In this document: positions 25,293-34,693 of the stretch, piece by piece
Numbering within the stretch: position 1 is the stretch's first letter
How the letters are laid out: each line of letters starts with the position of its first letter
Origin: Hyphomicrobiales bacterium
GTDB lineage: Bacteria; Pseudomonadota; Alphaproteobacteria; Rhizobiales; Beijerinckiaceae
DNA length: 34,803 bases
Direction of reading: 5' to 3'
NCBI GenBank assembly: GCA_947456435.1
Contig: CANGSG010000004.1
Location: 1-34,803 of the forward strand
The notes under the pieces: model-generated
Database searches by the model: none
Told to the model about the DNA's origin: nothing
Seen by the model: the letters and a program-made list of their open reading frames with translations, nothing else
Position numbers and translations under genes: made by a program

Positions 25293-26168
25293 ATGCCGGA
25301 TCTGGTGAGTTTGTTACGTGACGGCGCGACCAATCTCTGGCTCTTTATCCCCACTGCTATTTTGCTTGGCGCTTTGCACGGTCTCGAGCCGGGCCATTCC
25401 AAAACGATGATGGCGGCTTTTATTATTGCCGTTCGGGGCACTGTCGGACAGGCGATCCTTCTTGGTCTTGCCGCAACTTTATCCCATACAGCGATAGTCT
25501 GGCTGGTGGCCTTATTGGGGCTTCATTTTGGGTCGGCTTATGCGACCGAAGCGGTTGAGCCCTGGCTGCAATTGATCTCAGGGATTATCATCGTCGCCTT
25601 AGCTCTCTGGATGATGCGGCAGACTTTTGCCGAACATCACCACCATGATCACGACCATCATCATTCTCACAGTCATGACCACGACCATGATCATCATAAT
25701 CATCATCATGCCCATGATCATGAGCACGATCACGGTCACGATAAAGCAGCTGCACAACCGGCCGGTTTGCAGTTGGGCTCTCTCGATTATGAAGATGCGC
25801 ATGCGCGCGCGCATCGGCTTGATATTGAAAAGCGCTTTGCTGGCCGCAAAGTAACAACGGGTCAGATTGTGATTTTTGGACTGACGGGCGGATTGATCCC
25901 GTGTCCGGCTTCCGTGACGGTTTTGTTAGTGTGCCTCCAATTGAAGCAGATCACTACCGGTGCCTTGCTTGTTTTGTGTTTCAGTATCGGTCTTGCGGTC
26001 ACAATGGTGACCGTTGGTGCGGTCGCCGCTTTGGGCATGGATCGGGCGCAGAAATCCTGGGACGGGTTTGGCCGTCTAGCGGCCCGCGCGCCTTATTTTT
26101 CAAGCGCACTCGTCATTCTGATCGGTCTTTATTCCCTCTGGCTTGGGCTTAAAGGGTTAAGCGTCTAA
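25293..26168 (+). CDS. RcnA/NicO-type nickel/cobalt exporter with His-rich loop
   Basis: 291-residue inner-membrane protein with about six hydrophobic segments. The family motif HGLEPGHSKTMM lies at residues 29-40. Residues 115-149 form a cytoplasmic or periplasmic loop with 22 His in 35 residues, alternating with Asp, an expected Ni/Co-binding region. A second conserved segment is GLTGGLIPCPASV near 200. No RcnR-type repressor gene is adjacent. ATG 25293 has GGGAG upstream. A role in Ni/Co efflux is inferred from the family; other divalent ions are possible. Confidence 0.88.
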   Translation: MPDLVSLLRDGATNLWLFIPTAILLGALHGLEPGHSKTMMAAFIIAVRGTVGQAILLGLAATLSHTAIVWLVALLGLHFGSAYATEAVEPWLQLISGIIIVALALWMMRQTFAEHHHHDHDHHHSHSHDHDHDHHNHHHAHDHEHDHGHDKAAAQPAGLQLGSLDYEDAHARAHRLDIEKRFAGRKVTTGQIVIFGLTGGLIPCPASVTVLLVCLQLKQITTGALLVLCFSIGLAVTMVTVGAVAALGMDRAQKSWDGFGRLAARAPYFSSALVILIGLYSLWLGLKGLSV

Positions 26169-26460
26169 TTAGCAACGCTCACGGCGCATGAGGCCTGTTT
26201 AGGCTCGACCATGCGAATCGGGTTGGCCGAAATGCACAAAATTAGCCCGCCAAGAGGGATGATTTGGTCCATATTCCGTTAGGTCACTTCAAATTACTTA
26301 ACGCATTTTTTCCAATTTTATTAAATCAGCACAGATTTTTTTGTCCGAGACTAAAATTTGTATATTTTTTCTGCGTTCAAGGCGTTCAAGGCGATTGCTT
26401 TATGCCGCCAAATAAGCTTTTTTCATAGAGTAGTTACGTTAGGTCATGTGGGGTTTTGTA
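26169..26460 (+). promoter_or_regulatory. AT-rich leader/promoter region of the cold-shock gene
   Basis: 292 bp with no gene. It is markedly AT-rich from about 26280 on. Two exact copies of CGTTAGGTCA occur at 26277-26286 and 26437-26446, 160 bp apart. A 9-bp tandem repeat GCGTTCAAG lies at 26373-26390 with a partial third copy. Long AT-rich 5' leaders are usual for cold-shock mRNAs. No promoter stands out with good spacing. Confidence 0.45.
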
Positions 26461-27051
26461 ATGGATAAGAGCGTTTTTAAACCAAGTTCTTTGATTTTGT
26501 CCGACTTTGATGGCGACGGGGCGACACAAACCGCGCTAACGACGCCTGTAAGGCTTGTAGGCTCGATCAAGTGGTTCGATGTGGCCAAAGGCTTCGGTTT
26601 TATCGTGCCTGATGGCGGCGGCCCTGATGTTCTTTTGCATGTGACCTGCCTTCAGCGGGACGGGTTCCGTGTGGCCTATGAAGGCGCGCGGCTCGATTTC
26701 GAAGCAGTCGCCGGGCGGCGGGGCTGGCAGGTCTTGAGAATTTTGGCGATGGATCTGTCGACGGCGATCCACCCGGCGCAGATGCCCCCTGCACGCACTC
26801 ATGTGAATGTTAGTCCCGAAGGGGGGTTCGTCCGTGTGCGGGTGAAATGGTTCAACCGGCTGCGCGGCTTTGGTTTTGCCTCAGAAGGTGAGGGCAAGCC
26901 TGATATTTTTCTGCATATGGAAGTGCTTCGACGCTATGGGCTTGCTGATGTGCGGCCCGATCAGGAATTGCTGGTCCGCTATGGCGAAGGGTCAAAGGGC
27001 TTGATGGCGGCTGAAGTTCGTCCCATCGACGGGCCGGTGCTTGATCACTAA
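26461..27051 (+). CDS. Cold-shock protein with two CSD domains
   Basis: 196-residue protein with two cold-shock domains. CSD1: IKWFDVAKGFGFIV (RNP1-like, residues 36-49) with DVLLHV (56-61); CSD2: VKWFNRLRGFGFAS (128-141) with DIFLHM (148-153). Single-strand RNA/DNA chaperone role is inferred. ATG 26461 has GGGG about 8 bp upstream; an ATG at 26446 would add MWGFV and is less likely. Two-domain Csp followed by a DUF192 gene is a familiar alphaproteobacterial layout. Domain 2 lacks the second half of a typical single-CSD protein after 160, but is otherwise normal. Confidence 0.92.
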   Translation: MDKSVFKPSSLILSDFDGDGATQTALTTPVRLVGSIKWFDVAKGFGFIVPDGGGPDVLLHVTCLQRDGFRVAYEGARLDFEAVAGRRGWQVLRILAMDLSTAIHPAQMPPARTHVNVSPEGGFVRVRVKWFNRLRGFGFASEGEGKPDIFLHMEVLRRYGLADVRPDQELLVRYGEGSKGLMAAEVRPIDGPVLDH

Positions 27052-27111
27052 CTTCTGGCGCATTGGTCTTACGGTATTGACCCTCAATTCGGGGAGGGGC
27101 AGAAGGCGGGC

Positions 27112-27579
27112 ATGAAAGCTCGCCTTTTGCGTTTTGCAGTTCTTCTTTTGTTGTCGCTCGTCTCCGAGGCGCCCCTGCAGGCGCTTCATGCGGAACCTGC
27201 GCTCGAGCCCGTTATTATAGACACGGCGTCGGGTCCCATCACGTTTCAAGTTGAAGTTATGCGGACGGAAGAGGAGCGGCAGCGCGGGCTTATGGCTCGT
27301 GCCTATATGCCGGAACTGCGCGGGATGCTGTTCGATTTTGGAGCGCCGCAAGAGGTTCGTATGTGGATGAAAGATACAATTCTGCCGCTTGATATGCTTT
27401 TCATTCGCGCAGACGGCACCATTGCGCGCATTACACGCGGTGAACCTTTCTCCACCCGGACGCTGCCGTCGGGTGAACCGGTCTTGGGTGTGCTTGAGAT
27501 CAATGGGGGCACGAGCGCAAAATTAAAGATTGAGATCGGTAATGTCGTTCGGCACAAATTATTTGGAACGGTTAAGTAG
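27112..27579 (+). CDS. DUF192 secreted protein
   Basis: 155-residue protein with an N-terminal signal peptide (hydrophobic 8-20, cleavage near LHA-EP) and the DUF192 fold: FQVEVMRTEEERQRGLMAR, MPELRGMLFDFG, MWMKDTILPLDMLFI, and GVLEINGGTSAKLKI. DUF192 proteins are probably periplasmic; their function is unknown. GGAGGGG about 15 bp upstream plus AAGG nearer the ATG support the start. Sixty bp after the cold-shock gene, likely cotranscribed. Confidence 0.9.
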   Translation: MKARLLRFAVLLLLSLVSEAPLQALHAEPALEPVIIDTASGPITFQVEVMRTEEERQRGLMARAYMPELRGMLFDFGAPQEVRMWMKDTILPLDMLFIRADGTIARITRGEPFSTRTLPSGEPVLGVLEINGGTSAKLKIEIGNVVRHKLFGTVK

Positions 27580-27630
27580 TTTTTTTCGGATTGAAATCGT
27601 TTCGCTATTGCGAGGATGAGACTCTTAAAC

Positions 27631-27661
27631 CGTCATTGCTTCGCGTTCGCTCGTAATGACG
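27631..27661. repeat. REP-like palindromic repeat
   Basis: CGTCATT (27631-27637) and AATGACG (27655-27661) with GC-rich middle. On the minus strand it reads CGTCATTACGAGCGAACGCG, a variant of the widespread GTCATTGCGAGCGAAGCG palindromic repeat of proteobacteria. It lies between convergent DUF192 and topA and may help termination. Other copies elsewhere in the genome are expected but cannot be checked here. Confidence 0.55.
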
Positions 27662-27664
27662 TGA

Positions 27665-30391
27665 TTATTTCTTCTTCGCCGCCGGCTTTTTTGCAGGGGA
27701 TTTTTTAGCGGGTGCTTTCGCCGTAGCGGTTTTCTTGGCGGGTGCTTTTTTTGCCGCCGGCTTCTTCGCCGCTGCAGGCTTTTCAGCGGCCGCCTTTTTC
27801 GCAGGGGCCTTGGCCGCAGACTTCTTAGCGGGTGCCTTCTTGGGTGCAGCACGTCCCTTCTTGACGGGCGCGTTTGCAGCACGTTGTGCAATTAACGGAA
27901 TGGCTTCTTCAAGCGTTACCGCATCAGCGCCTGTGCCTTTCGGCAATGTCGCATTAATGCCGTTCCAGCTTACATAAGGACCATAGCGGCCATCGCGCGC
28001 GACGATATCGCCACCATCCGGATGTTGACCAACAACACGACCGGGCGCTGCCGCACGACCGAAGCGTGATCCGCCGCCACCGCTTTCTTTCGTCACGATA
28101 AGATCAATCGCTCGATTGGCACCGATGGTGAGAACATCATCAGCCGAGGTCAGGCTCGCATAGACTTTGCCATGCTGAACATAAGGACCAAAACGACCCA
28201 TGCTCACGAGGATCGGTTCGCCGCTCGTGGGGTGTTTTGCCACTTCGCGCGGGAGTGAGAGAAGATTAAGCGCAATCTCAAGATCGACAGCGCCCCGTGA
28301 AAGACCTTTTGGGAGGCCTTGACGTTTTGGTTTTTCACCTTCGCCCAATTGGACGTAAGGACCGAAGCGCCCATCACGCAGCGTGACGTCTTCGCCTGTT
28401 TCCGGATCTTTGCCGAGTGTTTGTGTTCCCGGTGTGCCCCCTTCAGCGGCCGCATCGCCATCGGCATTCGGTGCGCCGAGCTGGCGTGTGAAACGACATT
28501 CCGGATAATTCGAGCACCCAATAAAGGCACCGAATTTACCGAGCTTCAACGAAAGGCGTCCATTGCCGCAAGTGGGGCACCCGCGCGGATCGGCACCATC
28601 ACCGCGCGCAGGGAAAATATGCGCGCCCATATTTTCGTTGAGCGCATCAATGACTTTCGTACGCTCAAGATCGGTCGTCTCACCAATGGCTGCCGAAAAC
28701 TCTTTCCAGAATTTTCTTAAAACCTCTTTCCAACCGATTTCCGAATTGGAAATACGATCGAGATCTTCTTCCAAAGCGGCGGTGAAATCATATTCGACAT
28801 ATTTCGAGAAAAAGCTTTCAAGGAAGCCCGTGACCAACATGCCTTTGTCTTCGGCATGAATACGTTTCTTTTCGATCCGAATATAATCGCGGTCCCGCAA
28901 CACAGCGAGCGTCGAGGCATAAGTTGACGGACGGCCGATGCCGAGCTCTTCCATGCGCTTCACAAGCGAGGCTTCGGAGAAGCGCGGCGGTGGTTCGGTG
29001 AAATGTTGCTCAGCAAGAATGGCGCGCTTTTCAAGCGCATCATTGGCCTTCATTGCGGGCAATTTATTCTTGTCTTCATCATCGCCGTCGTCGTCGCGCG
29101 ATTCCTGATAAAGTTTCAGGAAGCCGTCAAATAAGACAACTTGACCCGATGCACGGAAATCGAGTTTGCGCGATTGGGCATCAGCCACAATATCGACCGA
29201 TGTCCGCTCAAGTTCAGCGCTTTCCATTTGGCAGGCAAGCGTACGCGTCCAGATCAAGTCATAGAGCTTGGCCTGATCCTCATCGATCAATTTACGCACT
29301 TGGCTTGGATGCCGGAAAATATCGGTCGGGCGAATGGCTTCATGCGCTTCCTGCGCATTCTTCAATTTCGATGTGTAGCGACGCGGTGCTTGCGGCACAT
29401 AATCATCACCGAATTCTTTGCCGATCATCGAGCGGATCGAAGAAACCGCTTCCGGCGCAAGATCGACACCATCGGTACGCATATAGGTAATAAGACCAAC
29501 AGTCTCGCCGCCAATATCAACACCTTCATAAAGACGTTGTGCGAGCTGCATCGTGCGCGCAGGCGCAAGGCCGAGTTTGCGGCTCGCTTCTTGTTGAAGT
29601 GTCGATGTGGTGAAAGGTGGATAGGGATGGCGCTTTGCGGGTTTTGACTCAACGGAAGTGACAGAGAAACGGGCCGTCTCAAGCGCAGCCTTGAACGCTT
29701 CTGCTTCAGCACCTGAACCAATATCGAGTTTGGTGATCTTCTTGCCATCGGCGCCGACAAGCCGCGCTTCGAATTCTTGGCCCTTGGGTGTCGCAAGCGT
29801 TGCGGCAATCGACCAATATTCGCGGCTCTGGAACATGTCGATTTCGCGTTCGCGTTCGCAAACCAAACGCAATGCGACTGATTGCACGCGACCGGCTGAC
29901 CGAGCGCCGGGCAATTTGCGCCACAATACCGGCGAGAGACGGAAACCAACGAGATAATCGAGGGCGCGGCGCGCGAGATAGGCATCAACCAACGCCTGAT
30001 CGACTTCGCGCGGATGAGCCATCGCGTCTTTTACAGCATCTTTGGTGATCGCGTTGAAGGTCACCCGTTCGACAGGAATCCCTTTGAGCGCTTTGCGCGC
30101 ATTCAGCGTCTCGACAATATGCCAAGAGATCGCTTCCCCTTCGCGATCCGGGTCGGTTGCGAGAATAAGGCCGTCAGAACTTTTGACCGCGCTGGCAATC
30201 TCGGACACGCGCTTCGACGCTTTCGCGTCGATCGCCCAGGTCATGATGAAATCCTGATCGGGATCAACCGACCCATCTTTCGGCGGCAAATCACGAATAT
30301 GGCCGAAAGAGGCGACCACTTCATAGCCTTTGCCGAGATATTTGTTGATCGTCTTGGCCTTGGCGGGCGATTCGACGATGACAACTTTCAT
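27665..30391 (-). CDS. topA: DNA topoisomerase I
   Basis: 908-residue type IA topoisomerase, which relaxes negative supercoils. TOPRIM start MKVVIVESPAKAKTINKYLG and DPDREGEA (about 80-87); active-site Tyr303 in LITYMRTDG; a 4-Cys zinc finger CPTCGNGRL...CSNYPEC near 610-640; several GRFGPYVQ repeats. The last 68 residues are a Lys/Ala/Pro tail with repeated AKK and KKAP units. The frame extends 53 codons upstream, but the ATG at 30391 gives the conserved start. Divergent from pyrB, 202 bp apart. Confidence 0.97.
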   Translation of the reverse strand: MKVVIVESPAKAKTINKYLGKGYEVVASFGHIRDLPPKDGSVDPDQDFIMTWAIDAKASKRVSEIASAVKSSDGLILATDPDREGEAISWHIVETLNARKALKGIPVERVTFNAITKDAVKDAMAHPREVDQALVDAYLARRALDYLVGFRLSPVLWRKLPGARSAGRVQSVALRLVCEREREIDMFQSREYWSIAATLATPKGQEFEARLVGADGKKITKLDIGSGAEAEAFKAALETARFSVTSVESKPAKRHPYPPFTTSTLQQEASRKLGLAPARTMQLAQRLYEGVDIGGETVGLITYMRTDGVDLAPEAVSSIRSMIGKEFGDDYVPQAPRRYTSKLKNAQEAHEAIRPTDIFRHPSQVRKLIDEDQAKLYDLIWTRTLACQMESAELERTSVDIVADAQSRKLDFRASGQVVLFDGFLKLYQESRDDDGDDEDKNKLPAMKANDALEKRAILAEQHFTEPPPRFSEASLVKRMEELGIGRPSTYASTLAVLRDRDYIRIEKKRIHAEDKGMLVTGFLESFFSKYVEYDFTAALEEDLDRISNSEIGWKEVLRKFWKEFSAAIGETTDLERTKVIDALNENMGAHIFPARGDGADPRGCPTCGNGRLSLKLGKFGAFIGCSNYPECRFTRQLGAPNADGDAAAEGGTPGTQTLGKDPETGEDVTLRDGRFGPYVQLGEGEKPKRQGLPKGLSRGAVDLEIALNLLSLPREVAKHPTSGEPILVSMGRFGPYVQHGKVYASLTSADDVLTIGANRAIDLIVTKESGGGGSRFGRAAAPGRVVGQHPDGGDIVARDGRYGPYVSWNGINATLPKGTGADAVTLEEAIPLIAQRAANAPVKKGRAAPKKAPAKKSAAKAPAKKAAAEKPAAAKKPAAKKAPAKKTATAKAPAKKSPAKKPAAKKK

Positions 30392-30593
30392 GATTTTTTT
30401 CCGGCTCAGACCAAAAAAACGGGCGGTGGGGCCGCCGGCGAAGGGCTTCACATGGCGAAACTGGCCGTCAGGGTCAAGTCCCAAGGCCCAAGATTCGCGT
30501 TTTGGGGTCTTGAACGGAGAGGCGTGGATCATGGCGGCCCGGGCGTCCACTTGCCTTGCGGACCCGTCCTGACCCCTTTATAGCCGAGGCAAT

Positions 30594-31556
30594 ATGACAA
30601 TATCTGGTCGCGAACCCCGCTTGTTCCCGCATCGCCATCTCCTCGGTATCGAGGGGCTGTCCCCGGACGATATTTTGCAATTGCTTGATATGGCGGAGGA
30701 GGCGGTTGAGGTCTCCCGGCAGGTCGAGAAGAAGAAAACGACCCTGCGCGGCCGCACTCAGATCAATCTATTTTTCGAGGCGTCCACCCGTACGCAAGCG
30801 AGCTTCGAGCTCGCCGGTAAGCGTTTGGGTGCGGATGTCATGAATATGTCGGTCGCGTCGTCCTCGATCAAAAAGGGCGAGACGCTGATCGATACAGCGA
30901 TGACCTTGAACGCGATGCGGCCAGATCTCATCGTTGTGCGCCATCATGCGGCGGGCGCTGTGGGGCTCCTCGCGCGCAAAGTTGATTGTTCGGTTATTAA
31001 TGCGGGTGATGGCGCGCATGAACATCCGACTCAGGCTTTGCTTGATGCGTTGACTATTCGCCGCGCAAAGGGTCGAATCCGCGGTCTTGTGGTCGCCATT
31101 TGCGGTGACATTCTCCATTCACGCGTCGCGCGGTCCAATCTCATTCTTCTGAATGCGCTCGGTGCGGATGTACGTGTCATCGGCCCCACCACACTTCTGC
31201 CGCCCGGCATCGAGAATATGGGTGCGCGCGTGTTCACGCGGATGCGGGACGGGCTGAAAGACGCGGATATTGTCATGATGTTGCGTTTGCAACGCGAACG
31301 CATGAATGGGTCTTTCGTCCCGTCGGTGAAAGAATATTTCCATTATTTCGGATTGGATCGCGAGAAGCTTTCGGTCGCGAAGCCTGATGCCTTGGTGATG
31401 CATCCGGGCCCGATGAATCGCGGCGTTGAAATTGCGTCTGACATTGCGGACGGCGCACAGTCCCTTATTCGTGAACAAGTCGAGATGGGTGTTGCAGTGC
31501 GTATGGCGGTGCTTGAAGCACTCTCGCGGCATTTGCCGAATGGGGAGGGACGCTGA
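30594..31556 (+). CDS. pyrB: Aspartate carbamoyltransferase catalytic subunit
   Basis: 320-residue enzyme of pyrimidine synthesis that joins carbamoyl phosphate and aspartate. Carbamoyl-phosphate motif S64-TRT in [14 protein letters not shown]144-PTQALLD, and MHPGPMNRG near residue 265 are all present. Its end overlaps the pyrC-like gene by 1 bp (TGATG). No pyrI regulatory chain is nearby; together with the PyrC-like partner it fits the class A ATCase/pseudo-DHOase arrangement. CGAGG at 30585 is the ribosome-binding site. Confidence 0.96.
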   Translation: MTISGREPRLFPHRHLLGIEGLSPDDILQLLDMAEEAVEVSRQVEKKKTTLRGRTQINLFFEASTRTQASFELAGKRLGADVMNMSVASSSIKKGETLIDTAMTLNAMRPDLIVVRHHAAGAVGLLARKVDCSVINAGDGAHEHPTQALLDALTIRRAKGRIRGLVVAICGDILHSRVARSNLILLNALGADVRVIGPTTLLPPGIENMGARVFTRMRDGLKDADIVMMLRLQRERMNGSFVPSVKEYFHYFGLDREKLSVAKPDALVMHPGPMNRGVEIASDIADGAQSLIREQVEMGVAVRMAVLEALSRHLPNGEGR

Positions 31557-32851
31557 TGGTCAGTCATCGTCCTGTTCTTATTATCAACGCGCATCTCGTC
31601 GATCCTGAAACGGGTCGTGAAGAAGCGGGTGCGCTTGCGGTTGAAAATGGCGTCATACGCGAATGGGGTCATGCGATCGACGCGTCAGCACCACCTGAAG
31701 GCGCACTGGTTATTGATGCAAAGGGGCGCGTGCTTGCGCCCGGTCTCGTTGATCTTCGTGCCTTCGTTGGCGAACCGGGTGCGGAACATCGCGAGTCATT
31801 GGCATCGGCCAGCCGCGCGGCAGCAGCAGGGGGTGTGACGACCGTTGTCTGTATGCCCGATACAAATCCGCCAATCGATGATCCCGCCGTTGTTGACTAT
31901 ATTATTCGCCGCGCGCGCGACACAGCGGGTGTGCGTCTCATTCCCTCTGCCGCATTGACCAAAGGCTTGCATGGCAAAGAGATGACCGAGTTTGGTCTTC
32001 TTGGTGCAGCGGGTGCCGTGTTTTTCACCGATGGCGCAAGGTCAGTTTCAAATGCGCAAGTCATGCGCCGTGCTTTGACTTACGCGCGTGATTTCGACGC
32101 GTTGATTGTTCATCACGTTGAAGAACCCTCTTTGTCACAAGATGGTGTGATGAATGAGGGTGAGCTTTCAAGCCGCTTGGGATTGCCGGGCATTCCCAAA
32201 GAGGCTGAAACGATCATGCTCGAGCGTGATCTTGCGCTCGTGCGTTTGACGGGGGCGCGTTATCACGCGGCGATGATTTCCTGTGCTGAATCGCTCTCAA
32301 TCATTGCCCGTGCGAAAGACGAAGGTTTACCGATCACATGTGGCGTGTCGATCAATAATCTTGCGCTCAATGAAAATGATATCGGCTCTTATCGGACCTT
32401 CTTGAAACTCTCGCCGCCTTTGCGTGGGGAAGACGATCGTAAAGCGATGATCGAAGGGGTGGCTTCAGGTCTCATCGATGTCATCGTTTCGGATCATAAT
32501 CCGCAAGATGTTGAAGCCAAGCGCCAACCTTTCATCGAATGTGCAGATGGGGCGATTGGTCTTGAAACAATGCTCTCTGTCGCGCTTCGTCTCGTTCACA
32601 ATGGTGATCTGAAGTTGCCGCAACTCTTCCGTGCGCTCGCGATGAAGCCCGCAGATATCTTGGGACTCCAACAAGGGCGTTTGCGTAAAGGTGCGCCGGC
32701 TGATCTCATCCTGTTTGATCCTGATGAGCCTTTTGTGCTTGATCCTGAGTCACTTCATTCGCGTTGTAAGAATACGCCTTTTGATGGCTCGCGCTTGCAA
32801 GGTCGCGTGCATATGACGATGGTTGACGGGCGTATCGTTCAAGAATCCTGA
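31556..32851 (+). CDS. Dihydroorotase homologue, probably inactive (PyrC'/PyrX)
   Basis: 431-residue member of the class I dihydroorotase group, commonly annotated pyrC. Most of the binuclear metal site is missing. The canonical DxHxH motif reads D66-L-R-A-F, so both His are lost (R68, F70), and the later metal His in HxS is Met (M240, HAAMIS). D159, H187 and D313 remain. In Pseudomonas a dead PyrC' is needed structurally by PyrB; here the two genes overlap by 1 bp, in keeping with a complex. A true dihydroorotase must then be elsewhere in the genome. Confidence 0.9.
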   Translation: MVSHRPVLIINAHLVDPETGREEAGALAVENGVIREWGHAIDASAPPEGALVIDAKGRVLAPGLVDLRAFVGEPGAEHRESLASASRAAAAGGVTTVVCMPDTNPPIDDPAVVDYIIRRARDTAGVRLIPSAALTKGLHGKEMTEFGLLGAAGAVFFTDGARSVSNAQVMRRALTYARDFDALIVHHVEEPSLSQDGVMNEGELSSRLGLPGIPKEAETIMLERDLALVRLTGARYHAAMISCAESLSIIARAKDEGLPITCGVSINNLALNENDIGSYRTFLKLSPPLRGEDDRKAMIEGVASGLIDVIVSDHNPQDVEAKRQPFIECADGAIGLETMLSVALRLVHNGDLKLPQLFRALAMKPADILGLQQGRLRKGAPADLILFDPDEPFVLDPESLHSRCKNTPFDGSRLQGRVHMTMVDGRIVQES

Positions 32852-32875
32852 TCATTAGATAGGTAAAACAAGGTC

Positions 32876-33538
32876 ATGATGATGTCTGATGACAGTCTTG
32901 CGTTTTTCGCCGTAATTCTTGCCTATCTCCTCGGCTCTATTCCCTTTGGTGTGATTTTAACGCGCCTGTTCGGTGCGGGTGATTTGAGACAGATCGGCTC
33001 CGGCAATATCGGCGCGACCAATGTCTTGCGCACAGGGCGCAAAGGATTGGCTGCCGCAACTTTGATTGGCGATATGCTGAAGGGCACAGCGGCTGTGTTG
33101 ATAGCGGCTCATGTCTTTGGACAGAACACGGCATTGTCGGCAGCGATTGCCGCCTTTCTTGGCCATCTCTTTCCTGTCTGGTTGAAGTTTAAAGGCGGCA
33201 AGGGTGTCGCCACCTATCTCGGCGTGGCCTTGGCGCTTCAGCCGTTGAGCGCGCTAGCCTTTGCGGTAAGCTGGTTGATTACGGCGCGCCTTTCGCGCTA
33301 CTCTTCTTTATCGGCTCTGATTGCGAGCCTCGTGACTCCGTTTGTTGCCGCGTATTTCGGCGATGTAAGTATCGGTGGCGTTCTTTTCCTTCTCACACTT
33401 GTGCTGTGGGTGACGCATCGCGCGAATATTAAGCGTTTGATCGCGGGCACCGAAGGGCGGATCGGAGCCAAGAATGGCGGAACCTCCGAAGCCGGATCAT
33501 CCGGTGGGACAAGCACTGACGGATCGTCAGCGTCTTGA
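32876..33538 (+). CDS. plsY: Glycerol-3-phosphate acyltransferase PlsY
   Basis: 220-residue inner-membrane enzyme that acylates glycerol-3-phosphate with the acyl-phosphate made by PlsX. Conserved segments: [32 protein letters not shown], and [12 protein letters not shown], with about five hydrophobic helices. Three in-frame ATGs (32876, 32879, 32882) lie after AAGG; 32882 has the best spacing. The last 24 residues are a Gly/Ser-rich tail encoded entirely in the overlap with dprA. Confidence 0.95.
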   Translation: MMMSDDSLAFFAVILAYLLGSIPFGVILTRLFGAGDLRQIGSGNIGATNVLRTGRKGLAAATLIGDMLKGTAAVLIAAHVFGQNTALSAAIAAFLGHLFPVWLKFKGGKGVATYLGVALALQPLSALAFAVSWLITARLSRYSSLSALIASLVTPFVAAYFGDVSIGGVLFLLTLVLWVTHRANIKRLIAGTEGRIGAKNGGTSEAGSSGGTSTDGSSAS

Positions 33539-34688
33539 TTGGCTAAGGCTTACCCGCACAACAAGTATTGGCCCACGAACATTTAGATCGCTTTTGAATC
33601 GTTATGGTGGTGCGGCAGCTGCGCTCGAGGCCTTACCGGCGCTTTTACAATCGCAAGGACGTTCATCCAAAGTTGTAACGGTTGCTGAAGCCGAAGATGA
33701 AGTGGCGCGTGCTCATGAGATGGGTGTGCGCTTTATCGCTTTGGGTGAACCTGACTATCCGCCGCTCTTGCGTGTCATTGATTCTGCACCGCCCTTGATA
33801 GGCGTGCGTGGACGCGTGTCGATTTTATCAAAGCCATCAGTGGCGATTGTGGGTTCGCGCAATGCATCGGCTGCCGGTTTGAAAATGGCCGGAGTGCTCG
33901 CGGCCGATTTGGGTAAGCTCGCTTTTATTGTCGTGTCGGGATTGGCGCGTGGAATTGATGCGTCTGCGCATCGTGCTTCTTTATCGTCGGGTACAGTGGC
34001 AGTTCTCGCGGGTGGACATGATCGACCCTATCCCGATGAACATCGCGATTTGATTGATGCCATTGTCGAGACGGGGGCTGTCGTCAGCGAGATGCCGATG
34101 GGGTGGGAGCCGCGTGGGCGTGATTTTCCCCGTCGCAACAGAATCATATCAGGCTTGAGTTATGGTGTGGTGCTGGTGGAGGCGGCTTTACGATCAGGCT
34201 CATTGATCACCGCGCGTTTCGCAGGCGAGCAGGGCCGCGATATTTTTGCTGTGCCGGGGTCGCCCCTTGATCCACGCTCAGAAGGAACCAACGCGCTTAT
34301 TCGCGAAGGCGCGACCTTAATCACATCGGCAGAGCATGTCGCTGAAGCTTTGGCGCCTGTCCTCGGACGGCTTCCCTTCCCAGGTGGGGCGGAAGAAGCC
34401 AAGGATCTCTCTCTTGGCCCCTTCTGGGACGAGCTCGATCCAGAACCCGACGAAGCGGAGAGGACATCCGCTTTCGCCGAGGACGCACCGGACGACAAAA
34501 TGGAGGGAATTTTGCCGCGAGATCACATCTTTGCATTGATCGGAACGACGCCGATGGCCATCGACGATCTCGTCAGGCTTTCGGGACGTCCCGTTGCATC
34601 AGTCCGCACACTCCTCGTCGAGCTCGAACTCGAGGGACGCATCGCGCGGCAAGATGGGGGCCTGATTACGGCCGTCCTGCCGCGTTGA
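33474..34688 (+). CDS. dprA: DNA-processing protein DprA
   Basis: 404-residue single-strand DNA-binding protein that loads RecA in transformation. An N-terminal SAM-like region (to about 75), the DprA Rossmann fold ([28 protein letters not shown], and [18 protein letters not shown]), the [12 protein letters not shown] and [21 protein letters not shown] segments, and a C-terminal winged-helix domain (about 345-404). The ATG at 33474 has GGAG at 33461-33464 and lies 65 bp inside plsY, in the +1 frame relative to it. No later ATG would keep the N-terminal domain. Confidence 0.95.
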   Translation: MAEPPKPDHPVGQALTDRQRLDWLRLTRTTSIGPRTFRSLLNRYGGAAAALEALPALLQSQGRSSKVVTVAEAEDEVARAHEMGVRFIALGEPDYPPLLRVIDSAPPLIGVRGRVSILSKPSVAIVGSRNASAAGLKMAGVLAADLGKLAFIVVSGLARGIDASAHRASLSSGTVAVLAGGHDRPYPDEHRDLIDAIVETGAVVSEMPMGWEPRGRDFPRRNRIISGLSYGVVLVEAALRSGSLITARFAGEQGRDIFAVPGSPLDPRSEGTNALIREGATLITSAEHVAEALAPVLGRLPFPGGAEEAKDLSLGPFWDELDPEPDEAERTSAFAEDAPDDKMEGILPRDHIFALIGTTPMAIDDLVRLSGRPVASVRTLLVELELEGRIARQDGGLITAVLPR

Positions 34689-34693
34689 TCGCG

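Noticed and set aside
25627-25760. Simple-sequence repeat or CRISPR-like array
   Set aside because: The CAT/GAT-rich stretch encodes the His-Asp loop of the metal exporter; there are no regular repeats and spacers.
30014-30583. Plus-strand open frame (189 aa) opposite the start of topA
   Set aside because: Antisense to the conserved TOPRIM region of topA; no recognisable domain and no ribosome-binding site.
30555-30584. pyrB promoter TTGCGG-N-TATAGC next to the start
   Set aside because: It would place transcription initiation at the ATG although a ribosome-binding site is present; a leaderless transcript is unlikely here.
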